Position numbers and translations under genes: made by a program. 64,000 nucleotides of DNA from DASSUW01 sp963792385. GTDB taxonomy: Bacteria; Actinomycetota; Thermoleophilia; Solirubrobacterales; Solirubrobacteraceae. Where the stretch lies: NCBI GenBank assembly GCA_963792385.1, contig CAWBVZ010000001.1:186001-250000 (forward strand), given 5' to 3'. Shown one piece after another: positions 51,218 to 60,067 of this stretch (its first letter is position 1; each line of letters opens with the position of its first letter). Below the pieces are notes generated by a model, which was given only the letters and a program-made list of their open reading frames with translations, searched no databases and had not been told where the DNA came from.

Positions 51218-52780
51218 ATGACGTTGGAGATTGGGTCATACGAGGAAGCCGTCGCCGCACACGAGTGGCGCGTTCCTGAGCGCTACAACATCGCCGTCGA
51301 CTGCTGCGACAAGCATCCGGCGGACAAGCTCGCGATGATCCACGAGGACCACGAGGGCAATGTCCGCGAGGTGACGTGGGCCGAGCTGCAGGAGTGGTCG
51401 AACCGCTTCGCCAACGTGCTGCGCGCGCACGGCGTCGAGCGCGGCGATCGCGTCGCGATGCTGCTCCCGGCGACGCCCGAGACGGCGGCCGCGTTCTTCG
51501 GCACGTGGAAGACCGGGGCGATCCTGCTCTCGATGTCGGTGCTGTACGGCGACGACGGGATCCGGCATCGGATCAACGACTCCGAGCCGAAGGTGCTGGT
51601 CACCGACGCCGCCAACGCCGGCCGCGTGAGCGCCGACCAGGTGCTGATCCTCGACGCCGACCTGCTGGCGAGCGGCGATCCGTCGTTCGACCTCGTCGAC
51701 ACCGCCGCTGACGACCCCGCCCAGCTGTACTACTCCTCCGGCACCACCGGCCTGGCGAAGGGCATCCTGCACGCGCACCGCTACGTGCTCGCGCACGAGG
51801 AGTTCGTCTACTGCCACGAGGTGCAGGCGGGCGAGCTGTTCCACGGCATGGGCGAGTGGGCGTGGGCGGCCGGGATCGCGCCGCTGCTCGGGCCGTGGCG
51901 CCTGGGCGCCGTACAGATGGTCTACCAGCGCAAGGGCGGCTTCGACCCGCACAAGCAGCTCGAGGTGCTCTCCCGCCACGCCGTCACGAACGTGTTCACG
52001 ACGCCGACGGCGATGCGCTCGATGATGTCGATCCCCGACGCCGGGTCGCGCTACCCGCAGCAGTTCCGGCGCGTGTGCTCGGCCGGCGAGCCGCTGAATC
52101 CCGAGGCGATCCGCTGGTTCCGCGAGCAGTACGGGCTCACCGTGCTCGACTACTACGGCCTCACCGAGTCGTATCCGCTGGTCGCCAACTACCCGTTCAT
52201 GGAGGTCCGCGAAGGCTCGATGGGCAAGCCGATGCCGGGCTGGGACGTCGCGATCCTCGACGAGGACGAGCGGCCCGTGCCGCAGGGTGAGCGCGGCGAG
52301 ATCTGCCTGCGCGCGCGCTCGAACCCGCACTATCCGCTCGGCTACTGGCGCAACGATGAGGCCGGCAAGGAGACCTTCGACGGCGAGTGGTTCCACTCCA
52401 AGGACGCGGCGCGCTTCGACGAGGACGGCTACATCTGGTACGAGGGCCGCGCCGACGACGTGATCATCGCGGCCGGCTACCGGATCGGCCCGTTCGAGGT
52501 CGAGTCCGCCTGCCTCGAGCACGCGGCGGTCGCCGAGGCCGCGGCCGTGGCGTCGCCCGACGAGCGCCGCGGCAACGTCGTGAAGGCGTTCATCGTGCTC
52601 GCAGCCGGCCACGAGGGTTCGGATGAGCTGGTGCAGGACATCCAGCAGTTCGTGCGCGAGCGCTTGTCCGCCTACGCGTATCCGCGCCGGATCGAGTTCG
52701 TCGACGAGCTGCCGAAGACGCTGACCGGGAAGATCCGGCGGATCGAGCTGCGCCAGAGGGAGATCGAATCGACGCAGTGA
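51218..52780 (+). CDS. Acyl-CoA synthetase (medium-chain/acetyl-CoA synthetase-like)
   Basis: 520 residues. ANL-superfamily motifs are intact: QLYYSSGTTGLAKGILHAHR, VLDYYGLTESYPLVANYPFM, DEDGYIWYEGRADDVIIAAG with YRIGPFEVESACLEH, and LPKTLTGKIRRIELRQRE with the catalytic Lys. The pattern of the N-terminus and FHGMGEWAWAAGIAPLLGPW places it near the ACSM-type medium-chain or aryl acyl-CoA synthetases. The acid it activates is unknown. Shine-Dalgarno GGGAGGAG lies before ATG 51218. Its stop overlaps the GTG of the transglutaminase gene. Confidence 0.9.
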   Translation: MTLEIGSYEEAVAAHEWRVPERYNIAVDCCDKHPADKLAMIHEDHEGNVREVTWAELQEWSNRFANVLRAHGVERGDRVAMLLPATPETAAAFFGTWKTGAILLSMSVLYGDDGIRHRINDSEPKVLVTDAANAGRVSADQVLILDADLLASGDPSFDLVDTAADDPAQLYYSSGTTGLAKGILHAHRYVLAHEEFVYCHEVQAGELFHGMGEWAWAAGIAPLLGPWRLGAVQMVYQRKGGFDPHKQLEVLSRHAVTNVFTTPTAMRSMMSIPDAGSRYPQQFRRVCSAGEPLNPEAIRWFREQYGLTVLDYYGLTESYPLVANYPFMEVREGSMGKPMPGWDVAILDEDERPVPQGERGEICLRARSNPHYPLGYWRNDEAGKETFDGEWFHSKDAARFDEDGYIWYEGRADDVIIAAGYRIGPFEVESACLEHAAVAEAAAVASPDERRGNVVKAFIVLAAGHEGSDELVQDIQQFVRERLSAYAYPRRIEFVDELPKTLTGKIRRIELRQREIESTQ

Positions 52781-55128
52781 GCACACCCGGTCGCGGGCCG
52801 GACGCGCTGCTGCCCGTGTGGGCCGCGCGGCTGCTCGGCTTCGTCGCGCTGGGCTCGCTCGGGGCGCTGGAGTGGCAGCGGATGGTCTTCGGGCTGAGCT
52901 CCGGCCGCGCGCTGCTGTGGGTCGCGGCGGCGACCGCCGCGGGCGCCGCGGTGCTCGCGTGCGACCGGCTGCCGGCGCGCGTACGCGGACCGGGCACGCT
53001 GATCGTCGCTGCTTTCGGGGTGCTCGCCGCGATCGTCGTGTCGGGCCTGCCGCTCGAGTACCTGCGCCCGCGGAACTGGGACGAGCTGATCGACGGCGTC
53101 ACGGGCGGCGCGCAGTCGCTCGGGACCGTGCGGCTGCCGTACGACGGCAGCGACGTGTGGCCGCAGGTGGCTCTGGAGCTGGCCGGGTCGCTGCTGCTGA
53201 CGCTCTCGGCGCTGGTCGCATGCTGGCCGCGGCCGCACACGCGCGGGTACCCGTTCATTGCGCTCGGCGCCCTTCTCGTGATGGTCGTCTCGCCGGTCGT
53301 CTCGCTCGGCGGCGCGCGGCCGCTGATGCTGGGCGCTGCGCTCGCCGCGCTGACCGTGTGCTTCCTGTGGCTGGAGCGGCTGCCGCTGCGGCCGGGTATC
53401 GGCGTCGCGGCGCTGCTCGGCGTGGCGCTCGCGGGCGCGCTCCCGCTGGCGGCCGTGGCCGATCGCGGCGAGCCGTGGTTCGACTACAAGTCGTTTGCGG
53501 AGAACCTCGGTCCGGACGACCCGGTGCGCTTCTCATGGGACCAGCAGTACGGGCCGATCGACTGGCCGCGCGAAGGCAACGAGGTCATGCGCGTCAAGTC
53601 GGACGAGCCGCATTACTGGAAGGCGGCGAACCTCGATCGCTTCGACGGCGCAGGCTTCACCGACGCCGGCCCGCGCGATCGCGGCGGTAACGATCCCGAG
53701 TCCGAGATGCGCGCGGACTGGCGCAACAAGCCGGGCTGGCTCGACGACATCGAGGTGTCGGTGCGGCGTATGCGCAGCACCGATGTGATGGGGCCGGGCA
53801 CGATCATGAAGGTCAGCGACGAGACGCGCCCGATGCACCCGTCCGGCGAACCGGGCCGCTGGACGGCCGACTCGGAGCTGCGGCGCGGCGACTCATATGC
53901 GGCCGAGGTGTATGTGCCGACGCCGACAGCCGCGGAGGTGCGCCAGGCCGAGCAGACCGGGTTCCGCATCGCGCGCAGCGACGAGCTGGCGATCACGGTG
54001 CCGTTCCTGGCCGGTCGCGCGCCCGTCGCCCGTAAGCTGGGCGGCGTCATCCGCGGGCGCGTCAAGTCGGCGGTCATCCACTTCCGCCCGTTCGGCGACG
54101 ACGGCCAGCCGTACGTCACGTACCCCTCGATCCAGCGCACCCGGTACGGAGCGGCCGAGCGGACGCTCCGTCGCACGCCGTACCGGCGGACGTGGGCGCT
54201 CGCGAAGTCGCTGCGCGCGTCGGCCGAAACGCCGTTCGAGTACATCCTGGCGGTCAACAACTACCTCCAGCAGGGGTTCGGCTACTCGGAGCGGCCGGCG
54301 GCCCCGGCGGATGGGCGTGCGCCGCTCGATGCCTTCCTCTTAGACACCAAGGAGGGCTACTGCCAGCACTTCGCGGGTGCGATGGCGCTGCTCCTGCGCA
54401 TGGGCGGCGTGCCGGCGCGGGTGGCGACCGGCTTCAGCCCCGGCGGCTTCTCCAAGCGGCGCGACGCGTGGATCGTGCGCGATACCGACGCGCATGCGTG
54501 GGTCGAAGCGTGGTACGACGAGCTCGGCTGGGTCACGTACGACCCGACGCCGGACCTGACCCCGGCGCGGTCGCAGATCGCCGCGCTGGAGGCGCCGGCG
54601 GCGACCGCCGTGACCCCGGGTGTCGAGAGCGATCCGGCCGCCGGTGGCAGCGCATCCGGTGGCCGGCGGCTCCCCGGCCTGCGACCCGATCTGCTGCTGG
54701 ACCCGCAGCGCAACAACCCGGTCGACGGATCGGGCACCGCGCAGGACGGCGGCATCCCGTGGTGGGTGTGGCCGCTCGTGGCGGCGGGGCTCGTTGCTGG
54801 TGCGGTCGCGTTCGTGCACGTCCGGCGCCGCCGCGCACTCGGCCCGCTGTCGCCGCGCGACCGCGCGGTCGCCGAGCTGGAGGCCGCGCTCCGCCGTGCC
54901 GGTCGCCCGCTGCCGACCGGCACGACCCTGAAGCAGCTCGAGCAGCGCCTCGGCGTCTCACCGGACGCCGCTGCCTACCTGCGCGCCATCAGCGCCTCGC
55001 GCTACGGCCCGGCTCAGCGCCCGCCGACAGCGGCCGAGCGCCGGGCATTCCGCGCGGCGCTCGCCCAGGGACTCGGCTACGCCGGGCGGTTACGCGCGCT
55101 CTGGGCGCTGCCGCCCCGCGCCCGCTAG
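52777..55128 (+). CDS. Membrane transglutaminase-like protein
   Basis: 783 residues. Several N-terminal membrane helices, for example LLGFVALGSLGALEWQRM, VAAATAAGAAVLACD and VALAGALPLAAVADRG, are followed by an extracytoplasmic region with a transglutaminase core at about residues 500-620. The catalytic triad is in KEGYCQHFAGAMALLLR (Cys), DTDAHAWVEAWYDE (His) and VTYDPTPDLTPA (Asp). A further helix IPWWVWPLVAAGLVAGAVAF lies near residue 670. This is the TgpA/YebA-type family, usually beside MoxR and DUF58 genes. Here it is coupled (GTGA) to an acyl-CoA synthetase. The function is unknown. Confidence 0.88.
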   Translation: MSTPGRGPDALLPVWAARLLGFVALGSLGALEWQRMVFGLSSGRALLWVAAATAAGAAVLACDRLPARVRGPGTLIVAAFGVLAAIVVSGLPLEYLRPRNWDELIDGVTGGAQSLGTVRLPYDGSDVWPQVALELAGSLLLTLSALVACWPRPHTRGYPFIALGALLVMVVSPVVSLGGARPLMLGAALAALTVCFLWLERLPLRPGIGVAALLGVALAGALPLAAVADRGEPWFDYKSFAENLGPDDPVRFSWDQQYGPIDWPREGNEVMRVKSDEPHYWKAANLDRFDGAGFTDAGPRDRGGNDPESEMRADWRNKPGWLDDIEVSVRRMRSTDVMGPGTIMKVSDETRPMHPSGEPGRWTADSELRRGDSYAAEVYVPTPTAAEVRQAEQTGFRIARSDELAITVPFLAGRAPVARKLGGVIRGRVKSAVIHFRPFGDDGQPYVTYPSIQRTRYGAAERTLRRTPYRRTWALAKSLRASAETPFEYILAVNNYLQQGFGYSERPAAPADGRAPLDAFLLDTKEGYCQHFAGAMALLLRMGGVPARVATGFSPGGFSKRRDAWIVRDTDAHAWVEAWYDELGWVTYDPTPDLTPARSQIAALEAPAATAVTPGVESDPAAGGSASGGRRLPGLRPDLLLDPQRNNPVDGSGTAQDGGIPWWVWPLVAAGLVAGAVAFVHVRRRRALGPLSPRDRAVAELEAALRRAGRPLPTGTTLKQLEQRLGVSPDAAAYLRAISASRYGPAQRPPTAAERRAFRAALAQGLGYAGRLRALWALPPRAR

Positions 55129-55131
55129 CGC

Positions 55132-56728
55132 TCAGGTCAGCGCTGCGCGCCGGGCGTCCTGGCGCATCTCGGCGAGAATCCGCTCCAGGCGCGGCTCGGA
55201 CGAGCGGTCGACGTAGCTCATCGCGGCGGCGACCGCCGGGTGGCGCTCGGCGATCTGCGCGTGCATCTCGTGCGCGACGGCGCGGTAGCCGGGGTGGCCT
55301 TCGCGGCCGGACCGGAGCTCGATCAGGTGCATCGCCTCGCGCGCGTTCATGTCGAGCACGTAGCGGATCCGGTAGCCGAGACAGAGCGCGTACGGCGCGG
55401 CGTCCGACAGCCCCGCGGCCGCGAGCCGCTCGTACTCGGTGCGCGACCGCTCGAGCGCGCGCGCGTACAAGTCGCCGCAGCCGGCCGCGGAGACCTCCTC
55501 GGGCACGGCTGCGCCGAGGTCGGGCGACAGCGACTGCCACTGCACGGTCAGCATGCGGTGGCGCTGGAGGTCGCGGAACGCGCCGTAGTCCGACACCACC
55601 TCGAACCGGTAGCGCAGCGCCTCGAAGCCGCGACCGGGGCGGTGGCGGCGGTTGTTGCGGTCGCCCACCAGGTCGGCGAGCGCGCGTGCGCGCTCCTCCT
55701 CGGACAGCGCGTGCACGGCCTCGATCGTCTCGTCCTCGCCGGCCGCGGCCTCCTCGAACAGCAGCGCGGCGAGCAGCCGCTCCTCGTCGCCGTCGACGTG
55801 CAGTAGGCGGACGGACGGGCGATCCTCGGCGGCGGCATCGCGGCGGTCGAGCCCAAGGCGAGCGACCCAGCGCTCGGACGCCGCGCGCCGGCGCTCGAGG
55901 TAGGCGACCCACTCGCCGCCGCGGTCCGGGCGCTCGACGCGCGAGACGAAGCTCGGCATCACGGCCTTGATCGCGTCGAGGATCATCTGGCCGTACGCGC
56001 GCGCCTCCGGCAGCGGGTCGCCCATCAGGTGCAGGATCAGCTGCTCGTACGACTGCCCGGTCGCGTAGATGCCCATATGCGACAGCGACGCCGCCGGGCA
56101 GCAACCCGCGCAGGAGGTCGAGCGCCTTTGCGTTCACCGCGCGCCGGCGCGCTGCTTCGGGCTCGCCGTCCGCGCGTGGGTACGTCTCGTCGATCCACGC
56201 GCGCACGCGCGGGAGCGCCTCGGCGTACGCGCCGAACAGCGCGTCCATCGCCGCCTCGTACGCCGGACCGAGCTCGGGGTCGCGGTAGAAGCGGTAGCCG
56301 CCGCCGGGCATCGGCGCGTCGTAGGCGATGTAGCGCGTGGACTGCTCGAGATAGGCGCCCAGCCGCGGGCGCTGGAGCTTCTTCGTGAGGACGTTCGACA
56401 CCCACTCGCACGCCACGTGCGCGCCGCCGAGCTGGGCGACCGAGTCGTCGCCGTAGCCGACGAAGATCCGCTCGTACAGGTCGGCCGCCCGCTTGCCCTC
56501 GCCGGCGGTGTCCCAGCCGGGACCGTCGGTGGGCGGGAGCGAGTCCGCGAACTCGTCCAGGAACAGGCGACGCAGCGTGCCCGGGTAACGCGAGTAGCGC
56601 GCGAACAGCGCGCCCTTCACCGTCTCCGGGAGGTTCACGAGCGCGAATACCGGACCGTCGAGATCGGTCACGTGAGGCGCGAGCCGCGCCCGTTCCGCAG
56701 CGGTCAGATCGTCGGAGGGGTAACGCAC
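55132..56728 (-). CDS. Two-domain flavin-dependent thymidylate synthase (ThyX-like), one frameshift
   Basis: About 530 residues, twice the usual ThyX length. The N-terminal half has ARYSRYPGTLRRLFLDEFAD, FVGYGDDSVAQLGGAHVACE and RPRLGAYLEQSTRYIAYD; the C-terminal half has RHRPGRGFEALRYRFEVVSD, LQRHRMLTVQWQSLSPDLG and ARRVLDMNAREAMHLIEL-like MNAREAMHLIELRSGREGHP. Each half keeps only part of the ThyX motif RHR-x7-S. One extra C in the CCC at 56096-56098 breaks the frame between GLLP and AASLSHMGIYATGQSYEQLI. ThyX makes dTMP from dUMP. It matches the Dcd gene at 14 kb in pathway. Confidence 0.85.
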
Positions 56729-56819
56729 GGGACGGCCACCCTAGCGCGGCCCGCGGAGGGATCTGCGCCCTTCGGCCGGGTGTGCACCCCCGGCCGGTCG
56801 GGCTATCCCGCTAGGCGCC

Positions 56820-57053
56820 CTAGGCGCCGGTGACGTGCGTGCGGTGCGTGCTGACGCGGAACTCCTCGAGCAGGCGCGGCACCATCATCAGCCCGGCGAT
56901 CCCGACGATCGTGTAGACCACGTCGACGAGCGTGCCGGTCCCGAAGATCTCACCGACGAGGTTGTAGTCGAAGAGACCGACCATGCCCCAGTTGAGGGCT
57001 CCGAGCACGACGAGCGCGAGCCAGATCGGCTCCATGCGCTTGATTCCTTCCAT
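56820..57053 (-). CDS. DUF378 membrane protein
   Basis: 77 residues. The DUF378 pattern is clear: IWLALVVLGALNWGMVGLFD followed by YNLVGEIFGTGTLVDVVYTI and VGIAGLMMVPRLLEEFR. It has two membrane helices and is found widely as a stand-alone protein of unknown role. ATG 57053 has a purine-rich upstream sequence (GGAGGAAACG). It lies on its own between thyX and the pilin-like gene. Confidence 0.9.
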   Translation of the reverse strand: MEGIKRMEPIWLALVVLGALNWGMVGLFDYNLVGEIFGTGTLVDVVYTIVGIAGLMMVPRLLEEFRVSTHRTHVTGA

Positions 57054-57120
57054 CGTTTCCTCCTATCAGGAACGATAGATTGTGTGAGTTGCCACGATGT
57101 ACGCTCGCGGGGTCTCGCGG

Positions 57121-58260
57121 TTACATCACGCAGTCTTCGCGCACCCGCTCTTGCGAGCCCGGCGTCCAGGCGCTGGCCGCCACAAGCCGCTTCTCGACGT
57201 CGACCTTGTCGTGGTCGACGCCGAACGAGACGCCGAGGTGGACGCCCACATCGAAGTTCTCGGAGTCGTCGCGGACCGCATACACGGCGCGCTCGACAGT
57301 GCCCACCTGCGCGGTGCGCAGAGCGACCGCGCGGAGATCCGCCAGTACGCCCGGCGGCCACGGAAGCTTGCGCGCCAGCAGCGGTTCCGCGAACGCTCGG
57401 TTGGCCGGATCGCGCAGATCGAGCCGGCCGACCCACTCGGTCACCTGGCCGGGCCGCGGTCCGCGCTGGGCGGTACGGAAGCCGATCTCGCGCACGCCAT
57501 GCGCGTCGCTCGTGATCTCCGTAATCGTCTCGCGCGACGGGCCCTTCGCGTTCGCGGCGGCGCCCGGGAGCCAGGCCTTGGCGCTCGAGTCCAGCCGCGC
57601 ACGGATGTAGAGCGTCGTGAGCCCGCGGCCGGTGCGAGCGCCGGCGGCGCCCTCGGCCGTTGCCTCGACGCCGGTGACCGTGATGCCGCCGACCTTCGCC
57701 CGCGCGCCCACGCTCAGTACCGGGCCGGCGTCGCCGAACCGCCACGTCGGCGGGATCCGATCCTCGTCGTGGTTCGTGATGAAGCGAGCGGCGGAGGCGG
57801 CGTCCGGGAACTCCCACGCCTGACCGGTGTCGATCGCGAAGTCGACCTTGCCCCGAACGCCGAAGTCGAGCCCGAGCGGGCTCGCCTCCACGCCCATGCC
57901 GACCAGTCCGCCGCCCGATCTCCTGCGCGCCTTCGTGACCAGCACGGAGCCGTCCGAGCGCATCGCCGCCGTCCACTGCTCGTCGGAGCCGAAACGAATC
58001 GACCCGACCGTCAGCACAAGCCCGTTCCCGAGCGCGCGCTCTCCGACCGTGCACGGCTCGAGCCCGGCGGCCTCGGCATCGGACGCCCGGCACACGTCGC
58101 CACCGACGATGCAGATGCCGGTGCGGACGGTGCCGGCCACCGCTTCTCCGATCGTGTGGAGCCCGAACAGCGCGCCGGCGCCGGCAAGTGCGGCGGCGAC
58201 GAGGGTGAGAAGCGCGGCGTACTCGGCGGTGGCCTGGCCGGCGCGGTCGCGGGGGTGCAT
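57121..58260 (-). CDS. Flp/TadE-like pilin N-terminus fused to a large secreted domain
   Basis: 379 residues from ATG 58260. The start MHPRDRAGQATAEYAALLTL with VAAALAGAGALFG is a type IV (Flp/TadE-like) signal: a charged stretch, then Gly-Gln-Ala-Thr-Ala-Glu-Tyr and a hydrophobic helix. The remaining 330 residues are a beta-rich extracytoplasmic region with ICIVGGDVCRAS and GLEPCTVGERALG (Cys), and SGRTGRGLTTLYIRARLDSS-like GRGLTTLYIRARLD. It ends SQERVREDCVM. No known domain is seen in the large part. No other tad gene is visible in the window. Processing by a prepilin peptidase is inferred. Confidence 0.7.
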   Translation of the reverse strand: MHPRDRAGQATAEYAALLTLVAAALAGAGALFGLHTIGEAVAGTVRTGICIVGGDVCRASDAEAAGLEPCTVGERALGNGLVLTVGSIRFGSDEQWTAAMRSDGSVLVTKARRRSGGGLVGMGVEASPLGLDFGVRGKVDFAIDTGQAWEFPDAASAARFITNHDEDRIPPTWRFGDAGPVLSVGARAKVGGITVTGVEATAEGAAGARTGRGLTTLYIRARLDSSAKAWLPGAAANAKGPSRETITEITSDAHGVREIGFRTAQRGPRPGQVTEWVGRLDLRDPANRAFAEPLLARKLPWPPGVLADLRAVALRTAQVGTVERAVYAVRDDSENFDVGVHLGVSFGVDHDKVDVEKRLVAASAWTPGSQERVREDCVM

Positions 58261-58311
58261 GGGGGGTGGAGGCCGCGCGCGCGGAACCTCGCCCCTGGGG
58301 GCCGGCGGGAC

Positions 58312-58488
58312 GAACGTCAACCCCGCTGGGTGGGGGTGTGGGCGTCCGTGGGGCGGTGGTGAGGGATTCTCAGGCGGCCGTCCTGCCGAATGGTCGTCCT
58401 GTGACCCCTAGTCAGGACACCCTCATGCGAACACGGCCTTCACCGCGGCCGGCGGACGCTCACCTCCCCACCCAGCGCAGTTGACGTT
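58312..58488. repeat. Palindromic intergenic element, copy 4 (177 bases)
   Basis: Left end GAACGTCAACCCCGCTGGG and right end CCCAGCGCAGTTGACGTT, with the same CC/TG difference. Inward, left GTGTGGGCGTCCGTGGGG and right CGGCCGGCGGACGCTCAC are largely complementary. The centre folds around GTCCTG, loop, CAGGAC near 58397-58419. It ends 28 bases downstream of the nuoN stop (minus strand) and begins about 50 bases upstream of the pilin-like gene. Confidence 0.85.
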
Positions 58489-58516
58489 GGCCGAGCCCGC
58501 CGCCCGGCCCCGCCGC

Positions 58517-60067
58517 CTACACCAGGCTCTTCAGCGCCTCCCCGGCGTCCTGCGCGATGTCGAACAGCGGCCCTGGATATACGCCGAACGCGACAGTGGC
58601 TGCCGCGCACACCACAGCGACGAACACGAGCTCCAGCTGGCGCGACTGCCGCGGCGGGGCCACAGGAACAGAAGCTTCGTCCGCCGCCTCCGACCCGCCG
58701 GCGATCATCGGGCGGCCTCCCGGCGTCCGCCCCGTGCGGAGCGCGATCGTCTCCGACGCCGAGCGCATCCAGACGGCCGCGATCACGCGCAGGTAGTACG
58801 CGAGCGAGATCGCCGAGCCGATCACGATCACGACGCCGAGCCAGGCATAGTCGTTATCCACGGCCGCGTCGATCAGGTAGATCTTCCCGAAGAAGCCCGC
58901 CGTCGCCGGCATCCCCGCGAGCCCGAGCATCGCGATCGTCATCGGCCACGCGAGCAACGGTCGCTCGGAGCCGAGGCCGTACAGCGACGCGAAGTCGTCG
59001 CCGAGGCCGGTCTCCCGCTCGCGCGCCACGATCACCGCGAACGCGGCGAGGTTCATCACGGCGTAGACCATCAGGTAGAAGACGGTCGCCTGCACGCCCA
59101 GCCGAGTCGACACGACCACGCCGACCAGCATGTACCCGGCCTGCGCGACCGACGAGTAAGCGAGCATCCGCTTCAGCGACGACTGCCCGATCGCGCCCAC
59201 GTTGCCGACCGCGATCGTGACGACCGCGAGCGTCGCGAGCGCCGGCCCCCAGGTCGTCGCGGCGTCGATCAGCGCCACGTCGAACAGCCGCAGCAGCACG
59301 CCGAACGCGGCCGCCTTGGTGGCCACGGCCATGAACGCGGTGACCGGCGTCGGCGCGCCCTCGTAGACGTCCGGCGTCCACTGGTGGAACGGCGCGACGG
59401 ATGCCTTGAACGCGAGGCCCGCGATGATCAGCGCGATGCCGGTCAGGAACAGCACGTCGTCGCCGATGTCCGCGGCCGCCGCGGCGATGCCGGAGTAGTC
59501 CGTCGAGCCGGTCGCGCCGTACAGCAGCGCCAGGCCATACAAGAGCGTCGCCGAGCCGACAGAGCCGATAATCAGGTACTTCAGGCCGGACTCCAGCGAC
59601 TGCTCGCGCCGCATCTGCGTCGCGCACAGCACGTACAGCGGGATCGAGAGCAGCTCGAAGCCGAGGAACACGACCACCAGGTTCTCGGCCGCGACGAGCA
59701 CCACCATGCCGAGCATCGAGCTGAGCAGCAGCGCGTAGTACTCGCCCTCGCCAGCCTCGGCCGTCGCCTGCGAGCGCCACGACAGCAGCACCGCCGCGAT
59801 GCCCGCCACCACGAACACCATCGTCAGCGTCAGCGTGAGGTCGTCGATCACCAGCGCCCGCTCGACGATCTCGGTGTTGGCGCCCCACTGCCACACGCAC
59901 AGGCCGGCCGTCACCGCGAGCGCGATCAGCGCCAGCAGCGGCGTGACCACCGTCCGCACGAAGCGCGAGCGCAGCAGCCCCACCATCAGCACGATGCAGG
60001 CGCCGCCGGCGAGCGCCACAAGCGGCGACATCGCCGCCCAGTCGATGTGGGGTGCCTTCGGCGTCAT
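58517..60067 (-). CDS. nuoN: NADH-quinone oxidoreductase subunit N
   Basis: 516 residues from ATG 60067. NuoN is one of the three antiporter-like membrane subunits of complex I. The Lys-containing core helices are visible, such as GLAFKASVAPFHQWTPDVYE (with Lys and His of the proton channel) and SLKRMLAYSSVAQAGYMLVG. About 14 membrane helices are expected, and LGLAGMPATAGFFGKIYLID is typical. The start overlaps the nuoM stop (ATGA). It is the last gene of the operon, and palindromic element 4 follows it. Confidence 0.95.
   Translation of the reverse strand: MTPKAPHIDWAAMSPLVALAGGACIVLMVGLLRSRFVRTVVTPLLALIALAVTAGLCVWQWGANTEIVERALVIDDLTLTLTMVFVVAGIAAVLLSWRSQATAEAGEGEYYALLLSSMLGMVVLVAAENLVVVFLGFELLSIPLYVLCATQMRREQSLESGLKYLIIGSVGSATLLYGLALLYGATGSTDYSGIAAAAADIGDDVLFLTGIALIIAGLAFKASVAPFHQWTPDVYEGAPTPVTAFMAVATKAAAFGVLLRLFDVALIDAATTWGPALATLAVVTIAVGNVGAIGQSSLKRMLAYSSVAQAGYMLVGVVVSTRLGVQATVFYLMVYAVMNLAAFAVIVARERETGLGDDFASLYGLGSERPLLAWPMTIAMLGLAGMPATAGFFGKIYLIDAAVDNDYAWLGVVIVIGSAISLAYYLRVIAAVWMRSASETIALRTGRTPGGRPMIAGGSEAADEASVPVAPPRQSRQLELVFVAVVCAAATVAFGVYPGPLFDIAQDAGEALKSLV

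Noticed and set aside
51218..52780. Second acetyl-CoA synthetase
   Set aside because: It is shorter than Acs (520 against 658 residues) and its active-site segments fit medium-chain or aryl acyl-CoA synthetases better.
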